From: Daphnia pulex
Lineage: Eukaryota; Arthropoda; Branchiopoda; Diplostraca; Daphniidae
Reading direction: 5' to 3'
NCBI RefSeq assembly: GCF_021134715.1
Contig: NC_060023.1
Span: forward strand, 682,001 to 746,000
Length of the DNA stretch: 64,000 nt
This document shows, one piece after another, positions 1-11,590 of this stretch. A program made the position numbers and the translations under genes. Numbering within the stretch: position 1 is the first letter of the stretch; each line of letters begins with the position of its first letter. Below the pieces are notes generated by a model. That model did no database searches. It had not been told where the DNA came from and was given only the letters and a program-made list of their open reading frames with translations.

Positions 1-800
1 CTGGTATTCCAAGTTTTATTTCTCGGTCGAACCGGCCAGCAGCCAGCTCTTCTTGAGGCAGATCTAAGGCGTCTGGTCTGTTCGTAGCACCCATAACCAA
101 TACCGGAATATTTCTGTCTCGGTTGCCAAAATGTTTCATAAAATTTTTAGTGAATTAAAGAAATTTAGGTGAAAAATCAAAGTTTAGCACCATACCAGGG
201 CAATAATCCTTCGTTCCGTCTCTCGTTGAGCAGTTTCTCTCTTTGGCATGAAGGCGTAAATTTCGTCTAAAATATTACACATGCAATCGTAAGACGTCGC
301 TTTTTAACACAGGAAACAGATTGGCTCTCCAAACTCATCACATACTAGCTCTGGAGCGGCATCTTTGAAAGAAAAAATAAAGAGGATTTTAAGTTCCTAC
401 ATGTAAAAGATAACAAACGCGAAGTATGGCCCAATAAATAAAATTAAGGCTAAGCATAAGCCAACGACTTTTTACCGCAGCATGGTGAACCGTGAAGAAG
501 AAATCCTCTCGGTGGTGACATGCCCAACTGTTGGTAAACTTCTGTATGGTTCATGTCAAGAATAAGCTTAAACAGTTCCTAGAAATCAATTTCAAAATGG
601 TTAATGAAATCCACTCATTCAAATTTATTGAGAATTAAAAACTGCTACCATGAGGAACTTTTTGTTGCCACTTGCCACCAACTTCTGAGAACTCTGTGGT
701 AAAGATAACAGATTGCAACACAAAAGTTTTGGACTTCTTTTTTGGTTTGGGCTTCTGGATCAACCCTTCTTTCTTTTTACAACAACTTTCTGTAACAGAA
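1..800 (-). pseudogene. NVL-like AAA ATPase, decayed fragment
   Basis: Reading the minus strand from about 790 down to 1 gives, in order, pieces of the first AAA module of nuclear VCP-like (NVL) proteins, which act in nucleolar ribosome assembly. They are a basic stretch followed by FSEVGG (about 670-690), HTEVYQQLGMSPPRG then a spoiled Walker A, GSPCCGKK (about 480-555), AAPELV (about 350), DEIYAFMPKRET in place of a DEID Walker B block (about 220-280), and GATNRPDALD followed by AAGRFDREIKLGIP (1-95). Between blocks, conserved stretches are missing and a stop interrupts the piece after AAPELV. The P-loop lysine-threonine is KK. These are signs of a dead copy rather than a gene with introns. 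It runs off the left edge, so the second AAA module cannot be seen. Confidence 0.6.
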
Positions 801-899
801 AAATAAAATTGCAATGAGTACTTGACATGATAAATCTGTTTTACTTTTTGATTGGTGTTGCCAGATGCCCAGATCCTATTTAGGCCTACCAAGCACATC

Positions 900-1375
900 A
901 ATCACCATAATGTCTTCAAATTGTGAGTCTTCTGCTGTATGATTACTACGAGTGCAGTACTTTGTAGGGATTCAATAGCAGTTTCCTACTCTCAGGGGTG
1001 TCAACTATTTTAGCAGTTTCATAATTAATCACTCCCATCATCGTTGGCATCCAGGGTTATTCTTATGTCTTCACACACTGGAAAAGATTATTAGTAATAG
1101 ATTTAATTAACTTCATGACTTTGATTCTCTTCTACCAATTCTTATGCAAATAAAATACACACCTTTATTTGCAGTTCCAAAAAAGATTATTTTTTCTTTT
1201 CTTTATCCTTCCATAGTCCAATGTTGTCTTTGAAGTTAATGCTTGCCTATTGTTTTTCCTGAAAACACATAACATCTTTAGTCCATTTATGAGATGATGA
1301 GCCAGCAAGCAATTTCTTAATCAACAAAATATCTAAAGTCTAAAAATAAACAAAATAAATTTCAAATAATTCACC
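900..1375. other. Intergenic, nothing recognised
   Basis: AT-rich sequence between the NVL-like remnant and the transposon. I see no convincing coding exon or repeat. Confidence 0.5.
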
Positions 1376-1384
1376 ATCTCAATC

Positions 1385-3219
1385 GGGTGTCCCTAAACTA
1401 TGGACTTGGACAGTCCATTTTGGACTACTAAACTATGGACTTCGATCGAAAACTATGGACTTCACCAGATGGCGCTGCCTGTCAAAGTCCATATTTTAGA
1501 ACCTGAACGCTCCACCAATGGCCATACTAAACTATGGACTTTTCCTGAAAAGTATGGACTTTATCCAAATTCAACATAAAACATAAACTACGAATCGTTC
1601 TATCATTTTTTTGTTTTAAATATTTAACGTCCGTTCAATAAACTACAAGAAGCCACGAGCTTTCTAGAGCTGGCGGGACACTTACTTTTTTAAAGCCAAA
1701 ATTTGTTTGGTTCATAGTTTTTTATTATAATAATAGTATCAAATGCCAGAACACTGCTTGGTAGAATTCCGTCGGCGGTAGGATATATTTTTGTAAAATA
1801 TTCTATTTTTTTGTTAATTTCTTCTAAAGTATTATTTTTTATTAATTCGCTGTCTTGCTTTATCCGATCTATAAAACGATTTAAATACAAGATGTTTTTC
1901 CGTGTTAATTAAAGGCAAAATCTCTTATATATTTTTAAGCTTCTATTTGCGAATTTAACTAATATTCCTTCCTCCTATATCCACATTACTCTCACTAAGT
2001 TTACCCGGTTCTAAAGATAAAATTGAAAATTCGGGTTGTCCAAGTAAAGCACCAATTGCAAGAGAAGCATGAGCTACATATCTTTTTTGCTTAATTAATA
2101 GGTTTAAGCTTTCTATCAGATGATGAGCTATGCTTTTTATATCTTCGATTCATACTTAAGATCTCATTTTTTTTTAAATTGACTTTTGCTTTTATATAAA
2201 ACAACGTATAGGGCAAGAACAGTCTTTAGAGACATAAGCGGTTCTGCAGCACATTTAAAATTAATTCCCTCTTTTGAGAAATGTGTTCATACTGTGTACC
2301 TAAAAGATCAATAGCTCCATTATTAACAAAACCACTACCATATCTTAAAAAAATAAAGGGATAAACATAATGGGTATAATGGGTAATGCGAAAGCCAAAA
2401 AGAAAGCGGAAGTTGCGGATTATATGCCATCGCATTTGCGACAGCCTGGGCATTTTCATTTAATCCATCTGAATTGAGGTTTGATGGGTCAAAAATGCGC
2501 TCCCATCTAATGAAATGCATTTCCGACGGCGCAATCATTCCTTTTCCAACCGAAGGACTCCGAACGCGTTCAAATTGGAGACCAAAGAAACAAATTTCCA
2601 TTCCCCTCTTCTGTGTGTGTCGGATGCCCGACTTTTGATTTCATAAACTCCTTCCTAAAAAATTTCACGTTATGGTACAGTGCAACATTTGCAAAGAATA
2701 TTTCCATCCGGAATGCGAGAACATACCTGAATCTGCCATCAAGTGCAAAAAAGTGCTCTGGTATTGCTCATCTTGCATTTAAACGTTAAATGACTTTGTT
2801 TTATTTCTTTTCTCAAATGTCAAATCAAGAATAATAAAACCTTTTTTGAAATGTTCAAAATGTACCTTGTAAATCGTGTATTAATATTCGCAATACACCA
2901 TTCGGAATGAATTTGTGGTTTGCTTAAATTTAATTAAAAGATATATTCATTTAACCTTTTAAAACTTAAGCGAAAATATTCGGATCTAAGCCAAGTTTAT
3001 ACATTTAAAGTCCATACTTTAGACGCCAAGTCCAGTGTTTCGGATATAACGCCATCTGATGGAGTCCATAGTTTCTGCAGGTTAAAGTCCATATTTTAGG
3101 TCCCCAAGTCCATAGTTTCGGACAGGCAGCGCCATCTGGTGAAGTCCATAGTTTTCGATCGAAGTCCATAGTTTAGTAGTCCAAAATGGACTGTCCAAGT
3201 CCATAGTTTAGGGACACCC
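1385..3219. mobile_element. DNA transposon, 99-bp TIRs, 9-bp TSD (Mutator-like candidate)
   Basis: The left end (1385-1483) and right end (3121-3219) are perfect reverse complements over 99 bp, starting GGGTGTCCCTAAACTATGG. The element is flanked by an exact 9-bp target duplication, ATCTCAATC, at 1376-1384 and 3220-3228. Both ends also carry many subterminal copies of AAACTATGGACTT or its complement, extending inward to about 1560 and outward from about 3005. A 9-bp duplication with long inverted ends is typical of Mutator-like elements, and the subterminal repeat clusters look like transposase binding arrays (inference). No transposase frame remains. A small PHD-like frame lies at 2672-2782. 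Confidence 0.8.
2672..2782 (+). CDS. PHD-finger-like fragment inside the transposon
   Basis: A 36-residue frame opens with MVQCNICKEYFHPEC and ends with WYCSSCI. The spacing C-x2-C, H-x2-C, then W-Y-C-x2-C is the second half of a PHD zinc finger, a chromatin-reader fold found at the ends of many transposon and host proteins. It lacks the first zinc pair, so it is either the last exon of a spliced element gene or a leftover. It lies within the 1385-3219 element on the plus strand. Confidence 0.4.
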   Translation: MVQCNICKEYFHPECENIPESAIKCKKVLWYCSSCI

Positions 3220-3228
3220 ATCTCAATC

Positions 3229-5824
3229 TGATCTTTTGATTTCATGCACGTGCAGTACAGTGCAGCAGACGAAGCTGAAAAGAAATGTTTTGTTTGTAAT
3301 CGCAATCACTAGATGCCGTTTAATAAAACTTTATTTGAGTATAGGATGAATCCCACGATCCTGATTCTGAATCGCGAATCCCGATGAACAGAACCGTCAC
3401 TCTCGTGATTAATCGGGCATTGAAACTGGAACAGGGAAGCACAAACTGGAAACTGGGTAACATTCCTACGGGAATCGAGAATACATGAAATTACTCGAAG
3501 TATAATCAGATCAATTTTGTGTAAAATATTGTCTTACCTGACATTGACTTTAAGAACCGAGTTTAAATATTACAGTAGACTAGTTATTCATAAGAGAATT
3601 GCTGAATCCATTTTGATTGAATCTGGGAAAAAAATTTGATTATTTTCTGTTGTGGATTGAATCCGAAGTTTCTATATTGCGTTTTGCCTTAATCTCGCGT
3701 GTCACAGGGGATCGAACAACTCCGTTGAATACGAATGATGCACACGATTTATTAATCATGAATTTGCATGCGATGGAAGGCCCGATCGAAAAGAAAATTT
3801 AAAATATTTGCCTACAACTCAAAAATTCGAGGTTATGGATTAGTACCCAAAACATAACAAAAGACAATCTATGAACTCTAAAATTATTTACAAATGTCCT
3901 ACCGTATCCAAAACAAATTTTTTTTTAAGTGAATTACTGCGCGCTACCAGCCTACCACTAATAAAATGGACGAGATTTCTCCAAGAGCAATCTTCTGATT
4001 ACGTCTACTCAAAGACGGTAAAGATAGAAATGCAGTTTCCTTCTTTGTTAGTCCCTTAACCCAGAATACCTGCACGCCAACTGACAACGAACCACAGAGT
4101 TGTTCAATAACAGTCCTTGAAACCCGTGCGCAATTTAGCCAAAACATACGACAACCATAATGGCGGCAAATGGAAACATCGATATTTGACCGCTAGTTAT
4201 TTGAATTAATCTTGATTTTCTTGGCCTTACTGCCTCAACAACACTCAACCCACCTAGCAAGAAAAAAAGCTAAGAAATGACACTGGAATCTTGGCAGTCT
4301 TAGCTTTTTCTTTGCCTATATTTGGTGGCTTGTGTATAAATCATACCGAAAAAAAAAATCACATCAGCAAGCAAACAAATCAAAAATTGGTGATCCACAT
4401 TAAGTTAATTCTAAATCTTTTCTCTCGCTCCTGTCTTTTTGAGTGACGATAATATTAAAGAAAAACGAGGCATGAGTTTACGACAGATGGAAAGACATTT
4501 GTTTACTATGCCATACATTGGTGGCGGAGGATGAAAAAACCCAGTCTTTCCTACGCATCTGTCCCAGAGAATTTGATACAGTTTGAATAATCGGCGACAT
4601 TGTAACTCGACTTGAGTAATCTTTTTTTCAAATTTTCTGGTTTACGTGTACATTTTTAAGCGTAACCAATGAAACACGATCGACATAGTTGCGTAGTTAA
4701 TAGACTCGATTTTCTCATTTATCGGTAAAGAGAGGCCTTGAGTTGAGATTCAGAAATGTGTAACTTTCTTCCTACATCCTAGCTAGCTCGAACTAGAGTA
4801 AATAAATAAACACAAATGTAGAACTTGCTAACCTTGTCGTCGGCGCCTCTGGTTTTCCTCGATTGGGATCCTCGATTGCCTTGATGAAACCAATCCAATT
4901 TTTCCACGCAATGCGAACTAAAACAAACACCCAAAAGTTACACAGTAAGTAGTAGATTCAACTGAAGAAAATAAAACCTTGTAAATTTTTCAAAGTTAAG
5001 ACTGTTAAATGTTATTAAATATTTCAGAGCGAGATATCAAATAATCATTGGTCCTTACCAGAACGCCAATGTCGTTCACGTTATTGATTCGCTTTTAAAG
5101 GATTTTTTTAACTGATACATTATTCCTGAGCTCAGTAACTTGTGAATAATGGATTTCCGGGATGAAACACTCATTCACGACACTATCGCACCATACCGGC
5201 CAACTACATTTGCGCCAAATATTAAATAACTATTAAATTCTCGGGAAACAGGTAAATATTTAGTTAGCGCTAACGATGTTGATTCGCTCGTGAGGGATTA
5301 TTATTCAACTGATCTATTATTTCGGAGCTCAGTATTCTGTGGACAATGTACTTCTAGGAAGCCGATTGATTATCAACAGATTGATGAAACAGGATCAAAC
5401 AGTGAATAGTAAAAAATTGAGAAACTTCCCAGCCATAAATGTTGCACTAGGACTTGACGTCAAAGCATTGCATTAGATATCCAACGGTCAATCGAAATCG
5501 AAATGGAATCCTAGATTAACCGGGTCGTGAATAAAACAATGGCGTACATCTATCATTTCCTCCTTTCTTTAGAGAGTGTAGCACTGTATAGCCAAAGAGC
5601 AACATAACAGATAAAAGAAATCCTCTCATCTCCTACTGATCAGTCCCCGTTGGCAACGATCAGCCTAATGATCTCCTTCGCGGCGCGGTTCTTAATAATT
5701 ACATTGAAATTCCCGTTAACATTAAATTTAAAGATCCCGTTCTGTGAAAAAAAAAAAAACTTTAAAACGATTTGTCGTTGGTCTGACGAACCCAAAGAAA
5801 ACAAATAGGCCTGTTTAATCTACA
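3229..5824. other. Intergenic; flank copy of the IR array
   Basis: From about 3540 to 3960 the sequence matches the blocks found upstream of the IR genes near 9030-9430, 13340-13740 and 25260-25690, but no receptor exons follow directly. At about 5040-5160 and 5240-5360 two diverged copies of one roughly 75-bp segment, both centred on GAGCTCAGTA, form a partial tandem duplication. A hairpin lies at about 4252-4316. No coding exon is seen. Confidence 0.5.
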
Positions 5825-8004
5825 ATGAATTTATTCACGTTACCTTTGCTCATTTGGTTGGCCGTTTCAAGTTGTGGCTCTTCAACGTCGTCGACGTGGA
5901 ATTCACTCAACGGTCGGCACATTCGTGTCATCTGGGTATGGTAAAAAATCTGAAAACTCAGTTTAACTTCAATCAATAAAAATGTATAATTACAATCATT
6001 CTAGCCTCGTTGGCAAGGCAACCCAAAGGGGTTGTCAGGGCCACTCAAAGGGGGCGTCGCTCTTGAATACCTGTCGACCAGATTGAATTTCACGTAAGAC
6101 CATTTTACGAACCATTTAATTGCTATATAAAAAGAACCATACCTTAATAAGTCTTACTTTTATTTCGCAGGTACGAAATGGTCCGAGTGACGGAAAACGG
6201 ACTGGAGCCACCGGCAAATGGGCGGGGACTCTTCAGCTATTTGTTTGATGGAGTTGAGTTTTCTTTTCCATTTTCCTTCTCTCTAGACTTGATAGCCAAT
6301 GAGTCAATTCTTGCTGGTAGTAATAAGACGACCTGAACATAATAAAATCGATACAAAAAAAAAAAGTTATTTTTCTATTGACACTAGATTAAACATTGCT
6401 TGTTTCATTTCTTTTTAACGAAAACATCATGAGATAAAATCCAGTAACCGGTCGTTTTACTTTTCGCCTAATCTGTCACAGCAATGCGACTTTTTAATTC
6501 AAGATGTACCGCCGACATTCCAGCGCAATAAAATCATCGATATGACAGCCTACTGGTTTTACGGTCAATTAGCATTCCTCATTCCCGTCCCAGATGAAAC
6601 GGCCAACATCAACGCCGTCGTCAAACCCTTTCAATGGCCGGTTCGTATATACTTACAAATTAAAAATTCGACATTTTCTTGCAAGTTGGTTATCGAATCG
6701 ACAGGTTTGGCTGGGACTCGGGGTATCCATTGGATGCGTCATCGCAGTTTTGCATTTAATCCAGCGCTACTTGCAATATCGATCAACAATCGAGGCGACT
6801 ATTAACCAACCTGAAAACCCCACAAAGAGTCAGAAAGGTGGTCGGCTTCGTCTCAAGAAATGGCAGATTGAAAAACAGTACCTCTACGTCTTCGGCAGTT
6901 TGCTTTCGCAAGGTTTCTATCATTTCGACACTAATAAGTTTTGTAGAGCGAAAGCCAGAGATATACGAAACTAACAGTTCTTTAATAATTAGGGGGTTTT
7001 TGTCCATCAAAACAATTCGCCTTTCGACTAGTCGCTGGCGTATGGGCCCTGGCCGCTTTCATCTTCGTCCAGGCCTACACGTCGACTCTGATCACCTACA
7101 TAGTGACACCAGTTAATCAACCGCTAATTACTTCCGCCTACGACATAGGCCATAGCGGAAAGTGGCGACATCCAGTTATTCGTCAGAAAAGCGGGAACTC
7201 CAGACACCATCATTTCGGCAAGTTCACATTTTCTTTGAACGGATCGTTCCGTTGATTTAGATTTATCTTTCCACTTGAAATTCGCAGGACAAAAACAATA
7301 CGGGCCTCAACCTAAAACTACAAGAGAGGCTCAACTCTAACCCAAATTCTCGATGCACTTTGGCGTCTGACTGCGTAAATTTCATTAGACCAGGATCAAA
7401 AAACGTCTTTCTCGACGTAAAATATTTCTTATTTTCCGCGTATTTTCATTCCAACAAGTCAAAAACTTTGTCGCTTTCAAATTTAATTTCTTAACCAATA
7501 GGCAATGGTTTACCTCAAAGATGAAGTAAGACAGGATTTTCGAAAGACTGGAAAATGCAACTTGCAAATAGCAAACGGTTTATTTATGACGGGTGTTACA
7601 ACGTTAGCCCTACCGAAAAACAGTCCCTACACCAAAAGTATTAACCGCGGGTAAGCAATCCGACCGATTCACTCATTATATGTCGCCGTTTTAATAACCT
7701 AAGCATTTTATTTTCCGCTGTCGATCAATGAAAAAGATTGTTGGAGTTGCAACAAACTGGACTGCTCGACTACTGGGACCTGTGGTTCCGCCCCATGCCC
7801 CCTCAATGTACGGGAAATGTCCAAAGTGGGAAAGCAATGCCGAAAAACAAACTGGCCCCACTTTCCTTAAAAAATTTGACGGGCGCATTTCTGGTCATTG
7901 CCGTTGGATTCGGCCTTTCCCTTTTGGCATTTCTCTGCGAAAAAATTATTTCTATGCGTGACCGCCACAGCATCCGCACCCGAACGCCCAATAACAGACA
8001 GTAA
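5825..8004 (+). CDS. Ionotropic receptor-like channel IR-a, frameshifted
   Basis: Nine exons: 5825-5935, 6005-6093, 6171-6252, 6482-6640, 6705-6912, 6993-7217, 7288-7416, 7502-7650, 7737-8004. IR proteins are divergent ionotropic glutamate receptors, usually chemosensory cation channels in the dendritic membrane. The order is signal peptide, first ligand-binding lobe, M1 (exon 5), pore loop, M3 with AYTSTLITYIVTP in place of the SYTANLAAFL signature, second lobe, then M4 (exon 9). There is no amino-terminal domain. Exon 6 is 225 nt, against 218 or 221 nt in the paralogues, and carries one extra base near 7146-7150 that shifts the reading frame away from the conserved second lobe. It is either a young pseudogene or a sequence error. 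Intron 6 starts GC. Without the extra base the product would be about 472 residues. Confidence 0.65.
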
Positions 8005-9450
8005 TTTACCGTTTTCTAAGCATGTTCCGAGTAATGCAATTATACTCATTTACGTCAGTGCATTTAAAGAGATGAAGATAAAAGAAGCAGGCATTTTTTA
8101 AACAAGTTACGCAACAGAAGCTTACCTCAATTTTGCACTTCAAAATACTGTTTTAAAGCATCCATATAACCGATGATTGAATAATTTCAAAATGGACAGT
8201 TAATCAATGTTAAAATAGTTGTGTTAGAGTTTACAGTTGTTTTTTTGTGTGTTAACTTGTGCGATAAAAAATTTGTCGATAAAAACCAGAAAATCGAAGT
8301 CCCAGAAAACTTTGCAACAACAACCGCAGTTAAAATTCATTTCAATCCTCCACCACATCAAAACAAACTCCCACATCATCAATTACGTGAAACGAATGTA
8401 CCTATTATTTCGGGTGATTAAAAATTCGGAAAAATACAGAAATCCATCATGCAATCGCATCCATCAGATCCAATTTTTCTCCTGTGTCAACTCACTCGAC
8501 AACTCCCAAGGCTTATTACTATATCGGCAGGGGTTCTCCTCTATAGACGACCTAAACAAAGGTGAAACGCTATCTACATCGAATTTCTGAAACAGGCTGA
8601 GGGAAGATCGACCAATTCTAATCTAATCCCTATCGACAGAAAATGTAATGTGGGAATAATCGTTGTGAAAGGAAAATTCTATACTATACTTACTGCCTCC
8701 ATCCGACTTTATAGGAAATCAAAAACATTTCAAATTGCAAATGGAAATGCATAAATCAAATCCGAAGTTAGAGCGCTGGAAGTGAGTTTAGGAATAAAAC
8801 GCACGCAAAGAGAAATGTGAAATAAATGCAAATTACCTTGATGCTGCATCGAATTTATTCCACGCCATATTGCAATCTTTTAAGTTGCATCCAGCATCGC
8901 GACAGCCGAAACAGGAAACTGGACTTCATTCCTGCTGGAAAAAAGAATACACGACATTACTTGAAGTCTGATCAAATCAATTTTGAGTAAAATATTGACT
9001 CGCCTGATATTGACTTGAGGGATCGAGTTTAAATATTACAGCAGGCATTCGTGAGAAGGGAAATGTTCAATCCATTTTGATTGAATCGGGGGGAAAAAAA
9101 TTGGATGTTTCGTTGGAAGTTTCTAAGGCGTTCGCCTTAATCTCACATGCCGCAGAAGATCGAACAACATTGAATACGAATGCGGAATACGATTTATGAA
9201 ACTTGGATTTACATGCAACATAAAGTCCCGATGGAAAAGAAATTTCAAAAACTTTGCCTGCAACTCCATATTCCACGCTTGGACAAAACAATACCTCACC
9301 GGATGAATACGAGCAGCAGCGCATCCATAACATAACACAATCTATGAATTTTAAAATTATTTACATTAGTCCTACCAACTCGACAACAATTTTTTTTTTT
9401 TTTTTTTTTTTCAATCCAGTGAATAACTGCGCACGTTGAATATTCTTGTC
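8005..9450. other. Intergenic between IR-a and IR-b
   Basis: The second half (about 8620-9430) is the shared upstream block that recurs before IR-c (about 12890-13740) and IR-e (about 24640-25690), including the segment GGCGTTCGCCTTAATCTCAC. A run of about 21 T lies near 9391-9411. No coding exon is seen. Confidence 0.5.
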
Positions 9451-9480
9451 GGATATTTATAGGACCGTTGCTGGCAACAA
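9451..9480 (+). promoter_or_regulatory. TATA-type core promoter of IR-b
   Basis: The segment GGATATTTATAGGACCGTTG lies about 75 bp before the IR-b start codon. The same block, with small changes, lies before IR-c, IR-e and IR-f, which marks it as the likely core promoter. Confidence 0.5.
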
Positions 9481-9527
9481 AGACACTAGATACTAATCAA
9501 GCAGCTGATCCGTTCAACTGAATCGCA

Positions 9528-11590
9528 ATGTCGCTCTTGCCTTTCTTAATATTTCCCGTTTGTTTCTTCATTTCTATTCGCGGTTCCTCATCAATGGCAA
9601 ACACGCTCAACGGCCAACACCTCCGCGTCATTTGGGTAGGAAAACACCAACGATTTGTTGCGATTCAATGTTGAAAATAAAGTTGAATTAACCCATAATG
9701 ATGCGGTACAGACACGTTGGAGTGGAAACCCTAAGGGGCTAGTTGGACCGCTCAAAGGAGGAGTACTCCTCGAATTCTTATCGCAACGTTTAAATTTCAC
9801 GTAACCAACTAAAAGAAATTGACTCAACCAACGTTTGAAACATTAAAATATTTCATCTTCCGGCCAGGTACGAAATGGTTCGAGTGACGGAAAGCAAACC
9901 TGAGCCGTCAGAAAAAGGACCAGGACTTTTTAGCTATTTGTGGAATCAAGTTAAGTTCGACCCATTTCAAATCGAAAGAAATCATTGAAACAAATTAACG
10001 GGCTGATTAAATAATTCTGATGCACAACTAATATCTGAATTTTTAAGAAATCCGATTTGCTGGTCCACGATACGATCGCGACCTTCCAGTACAATTCAGT
10101 CGTAGATTTCACAATGCCATGGATTTACGATGATTTCGCTTTCCTCATTCCCGTCCCTAATGAAACGGCCAACATCAACGCCGTCGTCAAACCATTTCAA
10201 TGGCCGGTTTGAATATTTAAATGACTTGAATTTAACCTTTCGTATTCAACAGCATCTACTTTTATTCGATCACCAGGTTTGGTTAGGACTGGGGATATCG
10301 ATCGTTTGCGTCATCGCAGTTTTGAATTTAATCCAGCGCTACTTGGAATATCGATCGCTAATTGAAACACCTTCAAGACCAATCGACAATCCAGCGACTG
10401 AAAAAATAATCACCAAAGGAGAAACCGGAAAACAATATGTTTACGTCTACGGCACTTTGCTGTCACAAGGTTTAAAACAAGGAAATCAAATGACATATTT
10501 TGCATGCTGTAAGAAAATAAATGTGATTGGCAAATCACAACTTTTTTATTTGTTAGGTGGTCCTTGTAGGTCGAGAAAATTATCCTATCGACTAGTCGCT
10601 GGCGTTTGGATCTTGGCCGCTTTCGTCTTCGTCCAGGCCTACACCTCCACTCTCTTCACTTACGTCGTGACGCCAATCAGCGAACCGCTAATCAAATCTG
10701 TCTACGACGTTATTGACGACAATGGCAATGTCAATTTACTTGTACGGGAATCCGGATTTATGAATACTTTACTATCGGCAAGAAAAAAAAAATGTTTATG
10801 TACTTAAACATCAGACTTACTAGATTTTAACGTGCGACAGACCAACAATCATACAGGCCTATTCGGGAAATTAAGGATAAAAATGGACTCCTTCCCGAAC
10901 TCTAATTGCGGATCTATGTCTGCCTGCGCTGAAGCCGTCAAATCAGAATACAGAAACGTCTTCCTTGACGTAACCATTATAAAGATGAGATTTTTGGTGA
11001 TTTTAAAGCTTTTGAATTGACTAACTAAACTAGGCAAACGTATACCTAAAGGATGTAATCAGAACTGATTATAAAAAGACTGGCAAGTGTAACTATCACC
11101 TAACAAAAGAAGAATTCATCTCCATCAAGTCTTCGCTTGCTCTAGAGAAAAACAGTCCCTACACGCAAAGCATACAGCAAGGGTAAGCTGATTGATTCAG
11201 CAGAAAGATAGAATTGCTTTTCAATAATTGCTGGAATTTTGGTTTCGTTCATTGGCACAATGAAATAGAGTATTGAATCTGCAAGAAATTGGCCTGGTCA
11301 ACTTCTGGGACACTTGGTTCCGCCCAATGCCCCCTCAATGTACAGGAAAACCCCAAACTGGAAACAGAACAAACAAACTTTCGCCCCTGTCCCTGAAAAA
11401 TTTGACTGGCGCATTTGTAGTTTTATTGATTGGATTGAGTCTCTCTCTTTTGGCTTATCTTTGCGAAAAAATCATTTCTCTCCGTGAGCAACATGGCAGT
11501 CGCACGAGAAGAAAGTTGAAACAATGCCCAAATAACTTGATTGAGGTGTCATCTCAAAAGACAGAAGAACCCACCATCATCCTTGAATAA
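9528..11590 (+). CDS. Ionotropic receptor-like channel IR-b
   Basis: Nine exons: 9528-9635, 9712-9800, 9868-9949, 10048-10206, 10277-10469, 10557-10777, 10841-10969, 11034-11182, 11269-11590, giving 483 residues in one open frame. Exon 1 encodes a signal peptide. Exons 2-4 form the first ligand lobe, ending FLIPVPNETANINAVVKPF. Exon 5 starts with M1 (VWLGLGISIVCVIAVL). Exon 6 has the pore region and M3 (AGVWILAAFVFVQAYTSTLF). Exons 7-8 form the second lobe, and exon 9 holds M4 (GAFVVLLIGLSLSLLAYLCE) and a cytoplasmic tail. Intron 6 has a GC donor (GCAAGA). The signature that is SYTANLAAFL in classical glutamate receptors is AYTSTLFTYV, as expected for divergent IRs. The ligand cannot be told. 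Its 3' flank is nearly the same as that of IR-d. Confidence 0.85.
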
